Shown: positions 8,872-16,837 of the stretch, in pieces
How the letters are laid out: each line of letters begins with the position of its first letter
Position numbering within the stretch: the first letter of the stretch is position 1
Assembly: GCA_000961805.1 (NCBI GenBank)
Contig: LADV01000123.1
Span: forward strand, 1 to 37,778
Source of the DNA: Peptococcaceae bacterium BRH_c23
GTDB lineage: Bacteria > Bacillota_B > Desulfitobacteriia > Desulfitobacteriales > Desulfitobacteriaceae
Direction of reading: 5' to 3'
Length of the DNA stretch: 37,778 nt
Position numbers and translations under genes: made by a program
The notes under the pieces: model-generated
The model's database searches: none
Seen by the model: the letters and a program-made list of their open reading frames with translations, nothing else
Told to the model about the DNA's origin: nothing

Positions 8872-10041
8872 CTAATTTATTTGTTCGTAAGTTCCCCAGA
8901 CCTGTGTTTGATAATTGCGCATCATACATTTTCCCATTGCCCAGACATCTTGGACCTGCAAATCTTTATCGAGGACGACAAGATCAGCATCGTACCCAAC
9001 ACGAATTATCCCTTTATTTTGTAGTCGAAGTACATTAGCAACATTAGCGGTGATCGTACGCAAGGCGACTTCTAACGGGAGTCCAAAGTGTATTACAGAC
9101 TCTCTAATATCACGCCAGAGAACCTCAACTGAACCGATTCCCATGCCAATCAGCTCACCTGTTTCGTTATATTGTGGCATACTTCCATTTCCATCTGAAG
9201 TTACTGTAATTCGATTGTTGAGGATTTGACGTTGATTCAACAATTGTAAGACGGAGGGGACACGTAGCTCTACCGGAAAATCGTCACAGCCTGCAGTCAG
9301 ATCGATATGACCCCCGGCTAGAAGAAACTCAATCCCTTGTTCAAGCAAGGAATGAGTGCGGTTGATATGAGTCGGCATAAATTGAGTAATCGGAATCTCC
9401 GTTTCTTCAAGGATCTTCCAGATAAGATCTAAGCCTCGTTTCCCCTCTCCAAGATGAAGATGAATCACTCCAGCCTTTTTCCCGAGCATTCCTCCTACTC
9501 GGGCCTGCGCAGCTAAACGTTCAAGTTCACTTATTTGGGGCTGTCCGGAGCGATGATCGGAAATGGCTACTTCTCCTGCACCTATTACCTTTTGAATCAA
9601 AACAAGATCTTGCTCTAGCGTTGGCAGCAGGGTTTTCATCGGGACCTGATAGGCACCACTGTAGATATAGGTGCTTATTCCCTCATCTTGCAGAGCATTC
9701 GCCTTAACGAGTAATTCAGCCATGGAACGGGAGACAGAATCTGTTCCCAAGCAGCCCACGACCGTTGTCGTTCCTGCTCGAGTTAATTGGGAAAGTTTAA
9801 GTTCTGGAGTACGCGAGGCAGGACCGGCTTCGCCCCCTCCTCCGCAAATATGGACATGGGCATCTATAAAACCCGGTACCAGTGTTTTGCCTTGAAGATC
9901 GACTACTTCCCCTTCTACAAACTCAGGAAGACTTAGATCTCTATCGATGGCTGCAATACTCTTCCCGACAATTAAGATATCTGAATTTACTGTGTATTCA
10001 GGACAATAAAGTTTGGCATTCTTCAGAAGTTTCCACACCAT
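8872..10041 (-). CDS. iadA: isoaspartyl dipeptidase (beta-aspartyl-peptidase, M38)
   Basis: A 389-residue amidohydrolase that removes isoaspartyl residues from damaged dipeptides. Metal-site motifs are DAHVHICGG (His62, His64), HLHLGEG, PTHINRT and SDGNGS, all in the order seen in E. coli IadA. The residue that should bridge the two zinc ions (carbamylated Lys162 in E. coli, in the segment before AISDHRS) is Glu157 here (GAGEVAISDHRS). The start is the ATG at 10041, which follows AAGGAGAG; the frame continues 18 codons upstream without a site. It is divergent from the SpoVB-like gene, with 187 bases between them. Confidence 0.9.
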   Translation of the reverse strand: MVWKLLKNAKLYCPEYTVNSDILIVGKSIAAIDRDLSLPEFVEGEVVDLQGKTLVPGFIDAHVHICGGGGEAGPASRTPELKLSQLTRAGTTTVVGCLGTDSVSRSMAELLVKANALQDEGISTYIYSGAYQVPMKTLLPTLEQDLVLIQKVIGAGEVAISDHRSGQPQISELERLAAQARVGGMLGKKAGVIHLHLGEGKRGLDLIWKILEETEIPITQFMPTHINRTHSLLEQGIEFLLAGGHIDLTAGCDDFPVELRVPSVLQLLNQRQILNNRITVTSDGNGSMPQYNETGELIGMGIGSVEVLWRDIRESVIHFGLPLEVALRTITANVANVLRLQNKGIIRVGYDADLVVLDKDLQVQDVWAMGKCMMRNYQTQVWGTYEQIN

Positions 10042-10228
10042 GACACACCCTCTCCTTGAGGTATAATGCCCCACTTTTGGATCGATATCCCACAATAATT
10101 AATATTTCTCTGTCTTCGTTAAAAAATCCTTTATACCCAGGGGGTGATCTGAAAATTTCACTGCATTTCTTGTTTTCCACAAGCATAAGGTTAAAGTGCA
10201 AGTTCAACTATTGATTGTGGAGGGTCAA

Positions 10229-11773
10229 ATGACGAAAAGAACCTTTGTCTATGGTGCGACAATCCTCATGGGAGCAAATTTGTTAAACCGCCTGCTAGGC
10301 TTTGCCTACCAATATTTAATCATGAATTATATTGGAGGTGAAGCTTATGGCCTCTTCAATATGGTTTTCCCAATTTATATGTTGGCTCTTGTTTTCACAA
10401 CGGCTGGAATTCCACTAGCCATTGCTAAAATGGTCTCGGAAGAAATTTCCCTAGGACGTCCGCAACACGCTCAATCCATCTTTCGACTAGCTCTCTGGCT
10501 ACTCAGTATTTCTGGTGCCGTCGTCTCCATCGTCCTCTATTTTCTTGCCCCGCACCTTTCCCAGCGAATTTTTCCTGACCCTAGGGTGATGAATGTTTTT
10601 CTTATTTGCACTCCGGCAATCTTTATCGTCTCAGTGTCCTCAGTTTTCCGTGGTTACTTCCAAGGCTTGCAGAACATGGTTCCTACGGCGATCAGCCAAA
10701 TTTTCGAACAAATTATTAGAGTCATCGTCGGTTATACTGCAGCGCTTCGACTTCTTGATCACGGAGTAGAATGGGCTGCAACAGGGTTAGCCTTAGGGAT
10801 GTTGGCCGGTGAAGTGATTGGATTGCTAGCAATCATCTTTCAGTATCAAAGGCGCAAACCTAAACCGACCGGCGAGAGCCAGGCACCCGGTTATTCAAAA
10901 CGCCAAATCCTAAGGCGATTATGGCACTTAGCCTCCCCTGTAACCGTCGGAAGGCTTCTCTCAACAGGCTTATCTTCTTTAGATGCTATCCTTATCCCAA
11001 TGCGCCTGCAAGCAGCAGGCTATGGGGCACGTGAAGCCATAACCTTGTTTGGACAACTTGGAGGCTCAGCCTACACATTACTTTCCTTTCCTAGTGTCTT
11101 TACCTTCGCCTTAGCCGCTTCACTAGTCCCATCCATTTCTGAAGCGGCTGTTCGCCGTCAATTTCATATTGTCCGGGCCCGAAGCGCTGAAGCTATTCGT
11201 TTGACCATTTTAGTCGGTATTCCCTGTCTAATTATTCTCTTCTACTTTTCCCGGCCCTTGACGGCATTTTTCAAGAGTTCAGACATCTCCCCAATTTTAC
11301 GTATACTAGCCTTTGGCGGCATCTTTTCGTATATACAACAAACCACAACTGGAATTCTCCAGGGACTTGGTAAGGTTCAGTTACCAGTCCTTCATTCCAT
11401 CATTGCAGCAATCATTCGCTTTCCTGTCTTAATATACCTCACAGGGCTTCCCCAATGGGGTCTTAGAGGAACGGCCTGGGCCTTTGTGCTTGGTTACTTT
11501 ATCGTGGCATCTCTGAATATTATGGCAATTGCCCGCTATACTGGAATGCCCTTAGACCTTCAACGCTTTATACTCCAACCATTAAGTGGAGGGGTTGGCA
11601 TGCTTCTTGTGTTTCAAGGGTTAAATCCATTTTTGGGCGGACATGTTTTAGGTTATTTCATCGAATTTTTCTTAGGACTAGTCGTTTACGGTATAATCCT
11701 ATTTATAAATGGTGGTATTGCTTTGCAAGATCTAAAACGACTTCCTTGGATTGGCAAGTTCCTTCCAATCTAA
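10229..11773 (+). CDS. spoVB: SpoVB-like lipid II / polysaccharide flippase (MOP superfamily)
   Basis: 514 residues, almost entirely hydrophobic, with about 14 predicted membrane helices and the N-terminal pattern of SpoVB/PST proteins (NLLNRLLGFAYQYLIMNYIG, then EAYGLFNMVFPIYML, then TTAGIPLAIAKMVSEE). SpoVB is required for spore cortex synthesis and moves lipid-linked precursors across the membrane. The ATG at 10229 follows GGAGGG; an in-frame ATG 33 bases upstream has no site. Members of this family are often duplicated, so this could be a YtgP/MurJ-like paralogue instead. It stands alone on the plus strand. Confidence 0.85.
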   Translation: MTKRTFVYGATILMGANLLNRLLGFAYQYLIMNYIGGEAYGLFNMVFPIYMLALVFTTAGIPLAIAKMVSEEISLGRPQHAQSIFRLALWLLSISGAVVSIVLYFLAPHLSQRIFPDPRVMNVFLICTPAIFIVSVSSVFRGYFQGLQNMVPTAISQIFEQIIRVIVGYTAALRLLDHGVEWAATGLALGMLAGEVIGLLAIIFQYQRRKPKPTGESQAPGYSKRQILRRLWHLASPVTVGRLLSTGLSSLDAILIPMRLQAAGYGAREAITLFGQLGGSAYTLLSFPSVFTFALAASLVPSISEAAVRRQFHIVRARSAEAIRLTILVGIPCLIILFYFSRPLTAFFKSSDISPILRILAFGGIFSYIQQTTTGILQGLGKVQLPVLHSIIAAIIRFPVLIYLTGLPQWGLRGTAWAFVLGYFIVASLNIMAIARYTGMPLDLQRFILQPLSGGVGMLLVFQGLNPFLGGHVLGYFIEFFLGLVVYGIILFINGGIALQDLKRLPWIGKFLPI

Positions 11774-11786
11774 TCTGGTCTAATTA

Positions 11787-12044
11787 TTATTTCCAGAAAC
11801 GACGGATTTGGTCTCCCCATTGCCAATAGGTTAAGAGAAACATGATAATAACAAATAATAAAGCTAAGATTTTGTAGACAAAATAAACTTTGATGACCGT
11901 TAAAAAGACCATAGCCAGACCTAAGAGCGCTGGTATTGTCAAAAGCTTAAGTAGTGAGCTTGATCTTTCTTTTTTATTAAATTTCGGATATGAAAAGACG
12001 ATTACAAAAAGAATAAAGTAAAAAACAAACGTGCCAATAATCAT
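11787..12044 (-). CDS. small membrane protein, unknown (85 aa)
   Basis: I do not recognise a family. The protein has three hydrophobic stretches (about 1-19, 33-50 and 55-75) separated by a Lys/Ser/Arg-rich loop, and ends in WQWGDQIRRFWK, so it is an integral membrane protein with a basic tail. A clear GGAGGAAG precedes the ATG, which supports a real gene. It converges on the SpoVB-like gene, 13 bases apart, and is divergent from the SASP gene. Confidence 0.75.
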   Translation of the reverse strand: MIIGTFVFYFILFVIVFSYPKFNKKERSSSLLKLLTIPALLGLAMVFLTVIKVYFVYKILALLFVIIMFLLTYWQWGDQIRRFWK

Positions 12045-12160
12045 GTAACTTCCTCCATTAGTAAATACACATTATATATCCATTATTTTAGTACTATAAA
12101 CCGCCGCTGAAACGTGAATACTAGAATTGTCTTAGAGATTAATGAGAGGAGATGAACTTA

Positions 12161-12391
12161 ATGAGTCGCAAAAAGAATAATAGCAACAGTGGTATATTGC
12201 CCAACGCTGTATTAGACCAATTCAAATGGGAAGTTGCCGAGGAATTAGGATTAAGTTCTAAGATCAAGTCTCAAGGCTGGGAAAACATGACCTCTCGTGA
12301 ATGTGGCTATGTTGGAGGCCGAATCGGTGGTAGTATGGTCAAAACCATGATTCGGAGAGCAAAGGAATCTCTAAACACCCCTGTTGAGTGA
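12161..12391 (+). CDS. alpha/beta-type small acid-soluble spore protein
   Basis: A 76-residue DNA-binding spore protein of the alpha/beta SASP family, which coats spore DNA and is degraded at germination. The family signature GGRIGGSMVKTMI lies at about residues 51-63, and the germination protease (GPR) site is visible as FKWE|VAEELG (cut after Glu24). The ATG at 12161 follows GAGGAG; another ATG nine bases upstream overlaps the binding site and is unlikely. The presence of the gene shows that the organism makes endospores. Expression in the forespore is expected from the family, but I could not place a convincing sigma-G promoter. Confidence 0.93.
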   Translation: MSRKKNNSNSGILPNAVLDQFKWEVAEELGLSSKIKSQGWENMTSRECGYVGGRIGGSMVKTMIRRAKESLNTPVE

Positions 12392-12422
12392 AACGAATTC
12401 TTAGATCGCAGATTTTAAGTAT

Positions 12423-12453
12423 AAAGGAGTACAGAATGATTCTGTACTCCTTT
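12423..12453. terminator. bidirectional terminator between SASP and surE
   Basis: 14-bp perfect arms (12423-12436 and 12440-12453) pair around a 3-base loop between convergent genes, and overlap the surE stop codon. Short T-rich sequence follows in both directions. Confidence 0.8.
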
Positions 12454-13234
12454 ATTTATCTCGTTCAACAGACATGATGTCCGATTCACTCAAACGAGTT
12501 TGCCATACTTGAAGATCAGTGTAATCCGTCAAATCACTATGCATTGGAGTAATGGAAACAAAGCCATCTTGGATTGCTCTTAGATCAGTGTCACCTTCTT
12601 GATCCTGAGTTAAATTTCCACACTGCCAGTAATAGGTTTTTCCGTGAGGGTTAACACGTCGCTCAAACACATTCTCATAAACAGCCTTACCCAATCTCGT
12701 CACCTTAGCACCACGCCACTCTGTTTGAAGCTTACCTGGAAAATTAATATTCATTAATCCCTTTCGATGTTCCTCAACAAGGTAATCAAGGTGCTCAGCT
12801 AAATACAGGGCAGACGGTTCAAAGTTATCATATTCATAACTCGCCAGCGACACTGCTAAAGCAGGAATTCCAAGCAAAACGCCTTCCATTGCTGCCGAAA
12901 CCGTCCCCGAATAAAAAACATCTGTACCTAAGTTTGAGCCTTGATTAATGCCAGAGATGAGGAGATCCGGCTTGGAGATAAGTTCCCCTTGTATCGCAAT
13001 TTTTACGCAATCCGAAGGTGTACCACTGACGGCATACCCCTTCAGATCCCCGTCCAACTCATATTTTGTCAGAAACAAGGGTTGAAATAGGGTGATAGAA
13101 TGTCCAGTGGCTGAACGCTGACTCTCTGGAGCAACTATACTAATGTCATGCTTTGTTTGAGATCTCAAAGTGCGATATAGGGTTTGAATCCCAGGCGCAT
13201 GATAGCCATCGTCATTGGTCAGTAAAATATGCAT
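12452..13234 (-). CDS. surE: 5'/3'-nucleotidase SurE
   Basis: 260 residues of the SurE family, metal-dependent phosphatases acting on nucleoside monophosphates. The N-terminal ILLTNDDGYHAPGI contains the metal-binding Asp8-Asp9 pair, and SGINQGSNLGTDVFYSGTV supplies the conserved Asn/Ser region. Length is normal. It is the last gene of a leftward run after folE and the ypmA-like gene, starting 13 bases after the latter, with a GGGGGAA ribosome binding site. Its link to the queuosine genes is probably only co-transcription. Confidence 0.95.
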   Translation of the reverse strand: MHILLTNDDGYHAPGIQTLYRTLRSQTKHDISIVAPESQRSATGHSITLFQPLFLTKYELDGDLKGYAVSGTPSDCVKIAIQGELISKPDLLISGINQGSNLGTDVFYSGTVSAAMEGVLLGIPALAVSLASYEYDNFEPSALYLAEHLDYLVEEHRKGLMNINFPGKLQTEWRGAKVTRLGKAVYENVFERRVNPHGKTYYWQCGNLTQDQEGDTDLRAIQDGFVSITPMHSDLTDYTDLQVWQTRLSESDIMSVERDK

Positions 13235-13247
13235 GGTATTCCCCCGC

Positions 13248-13442
13248 TCACTCTACTTCGTAGACCGAAATCACCATTTTATCGTCTTTTTTAGTCAAGC
13301 CAAACATAAGTCGACGGTCTTTCAAATTCTTATTCAGAAAATCAACCACCTTATAAAGTTCTCCATTCACGCCAAGCCGCAGTGACGAAATTAGTTCAAT
13401 TTTCCCTTGTCCTTCGGACGGGTTTCCTTGTTGTTCTCCCAT
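13248..13442 (-). CDS. YpmA-like protein (DUF4264)
   Basis: A 64-residue protein matching the short YpmA/DUF4264 pattern of Firmicutes: ELYKVVDFLNKNLK followed by LMFGL and a C-terminal Val-Tyr strand. Its function is unknown. It sits between folE and surE with gaps of 13 bases on each side, so it is clearly part of the transcription unit. The first ~18 residues are polar and poorly conserved in appearance. An AGAGGAT site precedes the ATG. Confidence 0.75.
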   Translation of the reverse strand: MGEQQGNPSEGQGKIELISSLRLGVNGELYKVVDFLNKNLKDRRLMFGLTKKDDKMVISVYEVE

Positions 13443-13455
13443 AACATCCTCTTTC

Positions 13456-14028
13456 TTAACGTTTGTGTCCTTGAATTAGTGAAAAAGCTTCTGATCTTGT
13501 AATAGGATTGGTTTTAAATATGCCCCGTACAGCAGAGGTTAAGGTTTGGGATCCTGCTTTCTTAACCCCTCTCATGGTCATACACATGTGTTCTGCCTCG
13601 ATGACCACCAAAACGCCTAAGGGGGTTAGTTCGCCCATTATGGCATCCGCAATCTCGGAGGTCAAGCGTTCTTGAAGCTGAGGTCTGCGGGCAAATCCTT
13701 CCACAACACGAGCGAATTTTGATAAACCCGTTATTTTACCTTTCCGTGGAATATAGGCAACATGGGCTTTACCATAAAATGGAACAAGGTGATGTTCGCA
13801 CATAGAATAAACCGGAATATCCTTCACGATGACCATCTCTTCATGTTCTTCGGAAAATTGGACTTTCAGATGTCGACTCGGATCTTCATGTAACCCTGTA
13901 AAGACTTCTGCATACATCCTGGCCACACGTTTCGGAGTATCTCTTAACCCTTCTCGATCAGGATCTTCTCCAATAGCCTCGAGAATCATGTATACTGCTT
14001 GCTCAATCTTTTCTAAATCCATCCCCAT
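13456..14028 (-). CDS. folE: GTP cyclohydrolase I
   Basis: 190 residues of type I GTP cyclohydrolase, which turns GTP into 7,8-dihydroneopterin triphosphate, the first step of both folate and 7-deazaguanine synthesis. Zinc ligands are visible as CEHH (Cys77, His80) and Cys149 in EHMCMTMRG; the substrate-site text [22 protein letters not shown] is complete. The start follows AAAGGAGA. It lies 46 bases after queE in the same direction, so here it probably feeds queuosine precursor synthesis. Confidence 0.97.
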   Translation of the reverse strand: MGMDLEKIEQAVYMILEAIGEDPDREGLRDTPKRVARMYAEVFTGLHEDPSRHLKVQFSEEHEEMVIVKDIPVYSMCEHHLVPFYGKAHVAYIPRKGKITGLSKFARVVEGFARRPQLQERLTSEIADAIMGELTPLGVLVVIEAEHMCMTMRGVKKAGSQTLTSAVRGIFKTNPITRSEAFSLIQGHKR

Positions 14029-14074
14029 AATCTATTTTCTCCTTTACTCTATGGTTCCTTGAGTTACTAACCTA

Positions 14075-14806
14075 TTATAGTTGACCCATAAAAACGTGGG
14101 TCTGAGGAATTACTCGAATATTACGAAGTTTTTCCAGAAAAAAGCTTTGCCATTTCAAAAGCTGATCCGGCTTAGGAGCCTTTATTCCGTGCGTTGGTGT
14201 GACCGGTTGAAGAATTGTCTGGATCAAGGGGTCAACTCTAGCAATTAAATCACGAGCGATGTGAAGATTTATTAAACTAGTATCTTCTTGAACCACAAGT
14301 TTTATAAAAACTTCCTTTTGCAGGCTATAGCGTAAAAAGAATTCATGAACATCCCAGAAAACCTGACCATCGAAGGGTAGTTTAATATCCATGCTGATGA
14401 TATCAACCCAAGGTAACACTTCAAGAAGTTGTTCGGGTAAAGTCCCATTGGTCTCTAGGTAAATCTTAAATCCTTTATCTCGTAACAAAGGCAGTAACAC
14501 CTTTAGTTCCTTGACCCAAAGCAGAGGCTCTCCTCCTGTGATACTTAGAGAATGATGAAGATTAACGTCGTAAGTCTCTATGAGAGCAAGCAGTTTATCG
14601 ATAGGAACTGGGTTGTCAAATTGTTTAAATAGCTGTGTGCCAGAATCTGCCTCCATCCTGAACTGTGGAGGTATTGAAGTATTTGTATCACAATAGGGAC
14701 AGTTTAAGTTACAGTTTGGCAGGCGCAGAAAAATTTGTCTGACCCCAACGTAGGGACCTTCCCCTTGGATCGATGAGAAAATTTCTGTAATTGGTAGTTT
14801 AAGCAT
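14075..14806 (-). CDS. queE: 7-carboxy-7-deazaguanine synthase (radical SAM)
   Basis: 243 residues. QueE converts 6-carboxytetrahydropterin to 7-carboxy-7-deazaguanine using a 4Fe-4S cluster and SAM. The cluster motif is C32-x3-C36-x2-C39 (CNLNCPYC), preceded by the family's EIFSSIQGEGPYVG, and followed by SITGGEPLLW and LETNGTLP. The ATG overlaps the stop codon of the DUF366 gene by one base (TAATG), which implies translational coupling. An AGGGGT site lies inside the end of that gene. Confidence 0.96.
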   Translation of the reverse strand: MLKLPITEIFSSIQGEGPYVGVRQIFLRLPNCNLNCPYCDTNTSIPPQFRMEADSGTQLFKQFDNPVPIDKLLALIETYDVNLHHSLSITGGEPLLWVKELKVLLPLLRDKGFKIYLETNGTLPEQLLEVLPWVDIISMDIKLPFDGQVFWDVHEFFLRYSLQKEVFIKLVVQEDTSLINLHIARDLIARVDPLIQTILQPVTPTHGIKAPKPDQLLKWQSFFLEKLRNIRVIPQTHVFMGQL

Positions 14807-15363
14807 TACGATACCCCTCGAACTTTACAACGCGCAAGGCGCATCGATCCGACCTCAGCACAGTATTGTTTGGCGACGCTCTCTCCAAACCCTAAAACAT
14901 CCTGAATCTTAAGATCAGCCAAACCGACGGTAGGAATCGGCGTATTGAGATTGGATACGTTTAGACCACAATGAATCAAGGTGGATACGGGAGAAAGGGT
15001 ACTGATACTCACAGAGAGCTTTTTATCAGCCTCATAGAGATCATCCCCACTGCGGCTGAGGGTTCTCACTCCAAGCCTTTCGAGTTCTTCCTTTATTGTC
15101 GCGATAAGCAGTCTTTGCCGGATAATGGTCTTTTCTAAGTCCATCTCGAAATGCTCGACAATAAAATGCAGCATGTCCTCACTATAGATCCAGTCTTTGG
15201 CCAAGACATCCTCCATATCCACCATCTCGTCTTGTTCTACACGGCACGAGCCACGGAATACACTCATGCTATCTCCCATCAAGCCAAAGTTTTTGTAGGC
15301 AAACAAGGATTGAAGTTGACTGCCATCATAGTTGAGGGGGGTACGCAGGACTGTATATTTCAT
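14806..15363 (-). CDS. DUF366 family protein in queuosine cluster
   Basis: A 185-residue soluble protein that I assign to DUF366 (COG2029) from its opening (LNYDGSQLQSLFAYKNFGL, then GDSMSVFRGSC) and its C-terminal SVAKQYCAEVGSMRLARCKVRG. No catalytic function is established. It contains three conserved-looking Cys (about 40, 168 and 178) and His/Asp/Glu residues that could bind metal. It is overlapped by queE and follows queC after a 161-base gap with hairpins. The cluster contains every step to preQ0 but no queF, so a role in deazaguanine metabolism is a reasonable guess. The AGAGGGAT site supports this start. Confidence 0.78.
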   Translation of the reverse strand: MKYTVLRTPLNYDGSQLQSLFAYKNFGLMGDSMSVFRGSCRVEQDEMVDMEDVLAKDWIYSEDMLHFIVEHFEMDLEKTIIRQRLLIATIKEELERLGVRTLSRSGDDLYEADKKLSVSISTLSPVSTLIHCGLNVSNLNTPIPTVGLADLKIQDVLGFGESVAKQYCAEVGSMRLARCKVRGVS

Positions 15364-15524
15364 AACTATCCCTCTTTCTCAGCCCCGATAAAGAAAACTT
15401 GGCTGGTGCCCGCGAAGACACTGTCTTCGCACGGATTACCCTTCTTGCAGTATATAACGCTAGTTTATACTTTCTGATTGTATTAAAAATCTTGCCAAGT
15501 AAATTGTATTTTTATCCTGATATC
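15364..15524 (-). promoter_or_regulatory. structured leader between queC and DUF366-queE
   Basis: This gap inside the que cluster carries a perfect 8-bp hairpin (15412-15419 with 15423-15430, 3-base loop) and a second short stem (CAGCC 15380-15384 with GGCTG 15401-15405) just before the DUF366 ribosome binding site. It could be an RNA regulatory leader or an internal promoter region. I could not fit it to the preQ1-I consensus. Confidence 0.4.
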
Positions 15525-16223
15525 TTATTGAAAACCAAATAGTTGAGTTACAAGTCCCTGAGCACCATTGGCAAGGAGAGCACGTTTTAGTCTTAGGCAG
15601 CTTTCGCATTGCCCGCATACTCTTTCCTCACTCTCATAACAGCTCCATATATGTTCAAAAGGGACGTGCAAGCGCAGCCCTTCTCGAACAATTTCCTTTT
15701 TCGAGTAAATCGAAGTCTCACTTACGATGGTCACCTGATTTTGAGTTGAAAAAGTGAAGCATATATTCATGGCAGCCATGAACTCTAGAGAGTTGTCTGG
15801 AAAGGTCGCAGCTTCCTCACTGTTAAAGCCTGTAATTAAAACAGCACCATCACCCATGTTTTCAGCATATACAGCCGCAATATTCAAAAATAAGCCATTG
15901 CGATTGGGCACCCATACCTGACGAGCACTTTTTTGTGCTTGCCCGTCAAGGTCATCGAGATCACTCAATTCCATCAGGGGCAGCCCTTCTGAACGATTCA
16001 CAAGCGCGGAAAAGGTCTGCTCTTGCAAAAAAGGTAATGGCACAACCTTATGCGGAATGTGATAATGCTCAGCAATACTTCTCGCTGCCGAGATTTCACG
16101 TTGATTGGCCCTTTGCCCATAATCAAACGTTAAGGCTAAATCCACAACATTTTTTTCCAAATGGAGTGCCAAGGCAACGGTTGAGTCTAAACCACCCGAT
16201 AGTAAAATGATTCCAGGCATCAT
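15525..16223 (-). CDS. queC: 7-cyano-7-deazaguanine synthase
   Basis: 232 residues. QueC uses ATP and ammonia to turn 7-carboxy-7-deazaguanine into preQ0. The N-terminal PP-loop is SGGLDS (9-14), and the C-terminal zinc-binding set is Cys195, Cys203, Cys206 and Cys209 (CYESEERVCGQCESC). VWVPNRNGLFLN and GFNSEEAATFPD are typical of the family. Its start overlaps the queD stop (ATGATG), so translation is coupled. Length is normal. Confidence 0.97.
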   Translation of the reverse strand: MMPGIILLSGGLDSTVALALHLEKNVVDLALTFDYGQRANQREISAARSIAEHYHIPHKVVPLPFLQEQTFSALVNRSEGLPLMELSDLDDLDGQAQKSARQVWVPNRNGLFLNIAAVYAENMGDGAVLITGFNSEEAATFPDNSLEFMAAMNICFTFSTQNQVTIVSETSIYSKKEIVREGLRLHVPFEHIWSCYESEERVCGQCESCLRLKRALLANGAQGLVTQLFGFQ

Positions 16224-16600
16224 TCGTCCCCCTTAAATAGAGCCCATGTATCGGGAGACTCGTAGACTTTAACCCACGCTAGGCGCTTGTCCTCAAGCAC
16301 TAAGTCCTTTTTAAATTCCATAAACAGAAATTGCGCAAGATTTTCAGCTGTTGGATTGACTCCTTGGATACCAAAAGCTGGCTGATCATTTAACAAGCCA
16401 TGATCCAATATCTTTAATGATTTTCGAACGGACTGCTTAACAACACTAAAATCGATCAACATTCCCAGATGATCTAGTCGTTGACCTTCAATACAGACTT
16501 CAACATCCCAGCGATGACCATGCAAGTTAGCACAATCTCCGTCATAATCTCTGATAAAATGAGCTGCATCGAAATGCGCTCGAACACATACCTGAAACAT
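16220..16600 (-). CDS. queD: 6-carboxytetrahydropterin synthase
   Basis: 126 residues of the QueD/PTPS family, which makes 6-carboxytetrahydropterin from dihydroneopterin triphosphate. The zinc site is His14 (FDAAHF), His27 and His29 (LHGHRWDVEV), with the catalytic Cys23 four residues before the first of the latter pair. The frame runs 45 codons further upstream, but the AAGGAGCG site directly before the ATG at 16600 and the family N-terminus (MFQVCVRAHFDAAH) fix the start. It is the first gene of the que cluster. The 140-base leader is AT-rich with a possible TAAAAT -10 box. Confidence 0.95.
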   Translation of the reverse strand: MFQVCVRAHFDAAHFIRDYDGDCANLHGHRWDVEVCIEGQRLDHLGMLIDFSVVKQSVRKSLKILDHGLLNDQPAFGIQGVNPTAENLAQFLFMEFKKDLVLEDKRLAWVKVYESPDTWALFKGDE

Positions 16601-16742
16601 TTTACGCTCCTTATATGACAAATTACAGTCTATTTTATCATTATTATTCACAAAAGAAAACGAAATATCAATAAATTCATAAACTTGGTTTCTTGACCCT
16701 GGTTTTAAGTTGCTAGAAAGTGTAAACTTATCCATCGCTGAA

Positions 16743-16788
16743 AAGGAACCTTCAGATAGAGTAATCTAACTCTCTCTGAAGGTTCCTT
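16743..16788. terminator. terminator hairpin between TPR gene and queD
   Basis: 14-bp perfect arms (16743-16756 and 16775-16788) separate the TPR gene from the que cluster. On the minus strand the stem is followed by TT and mixed sequence, so it is a likely but not ideal terminator. Confidence 0.65.
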
Positions 16789-16837
16789 GAACTTTGTAGC
16801 CTTATAGCCAGTCGCTCATTAAAATAACCCTTCTCCG

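Noticed and set aside
9998..10207. 69-codon minus-strand frame before iadA
   Set aside because: It overlaps the iadA start in another frame and has no ribosome binding site.
12062..12160. sigma-G promoter for the SASP gene
   Set aside because: TGAATA is present near 12115, but no CATNNTA-like -10 occurs at the right distance, so it was not listed.
16601..16742. preQ1-I riboswitch upstream of queD
   Set aside because: The leader has no match to the short preQ1-I core (GGTTC...CCC...AAAAACTA); the strong hairpin nearby is the end of the upstream TPR gene.
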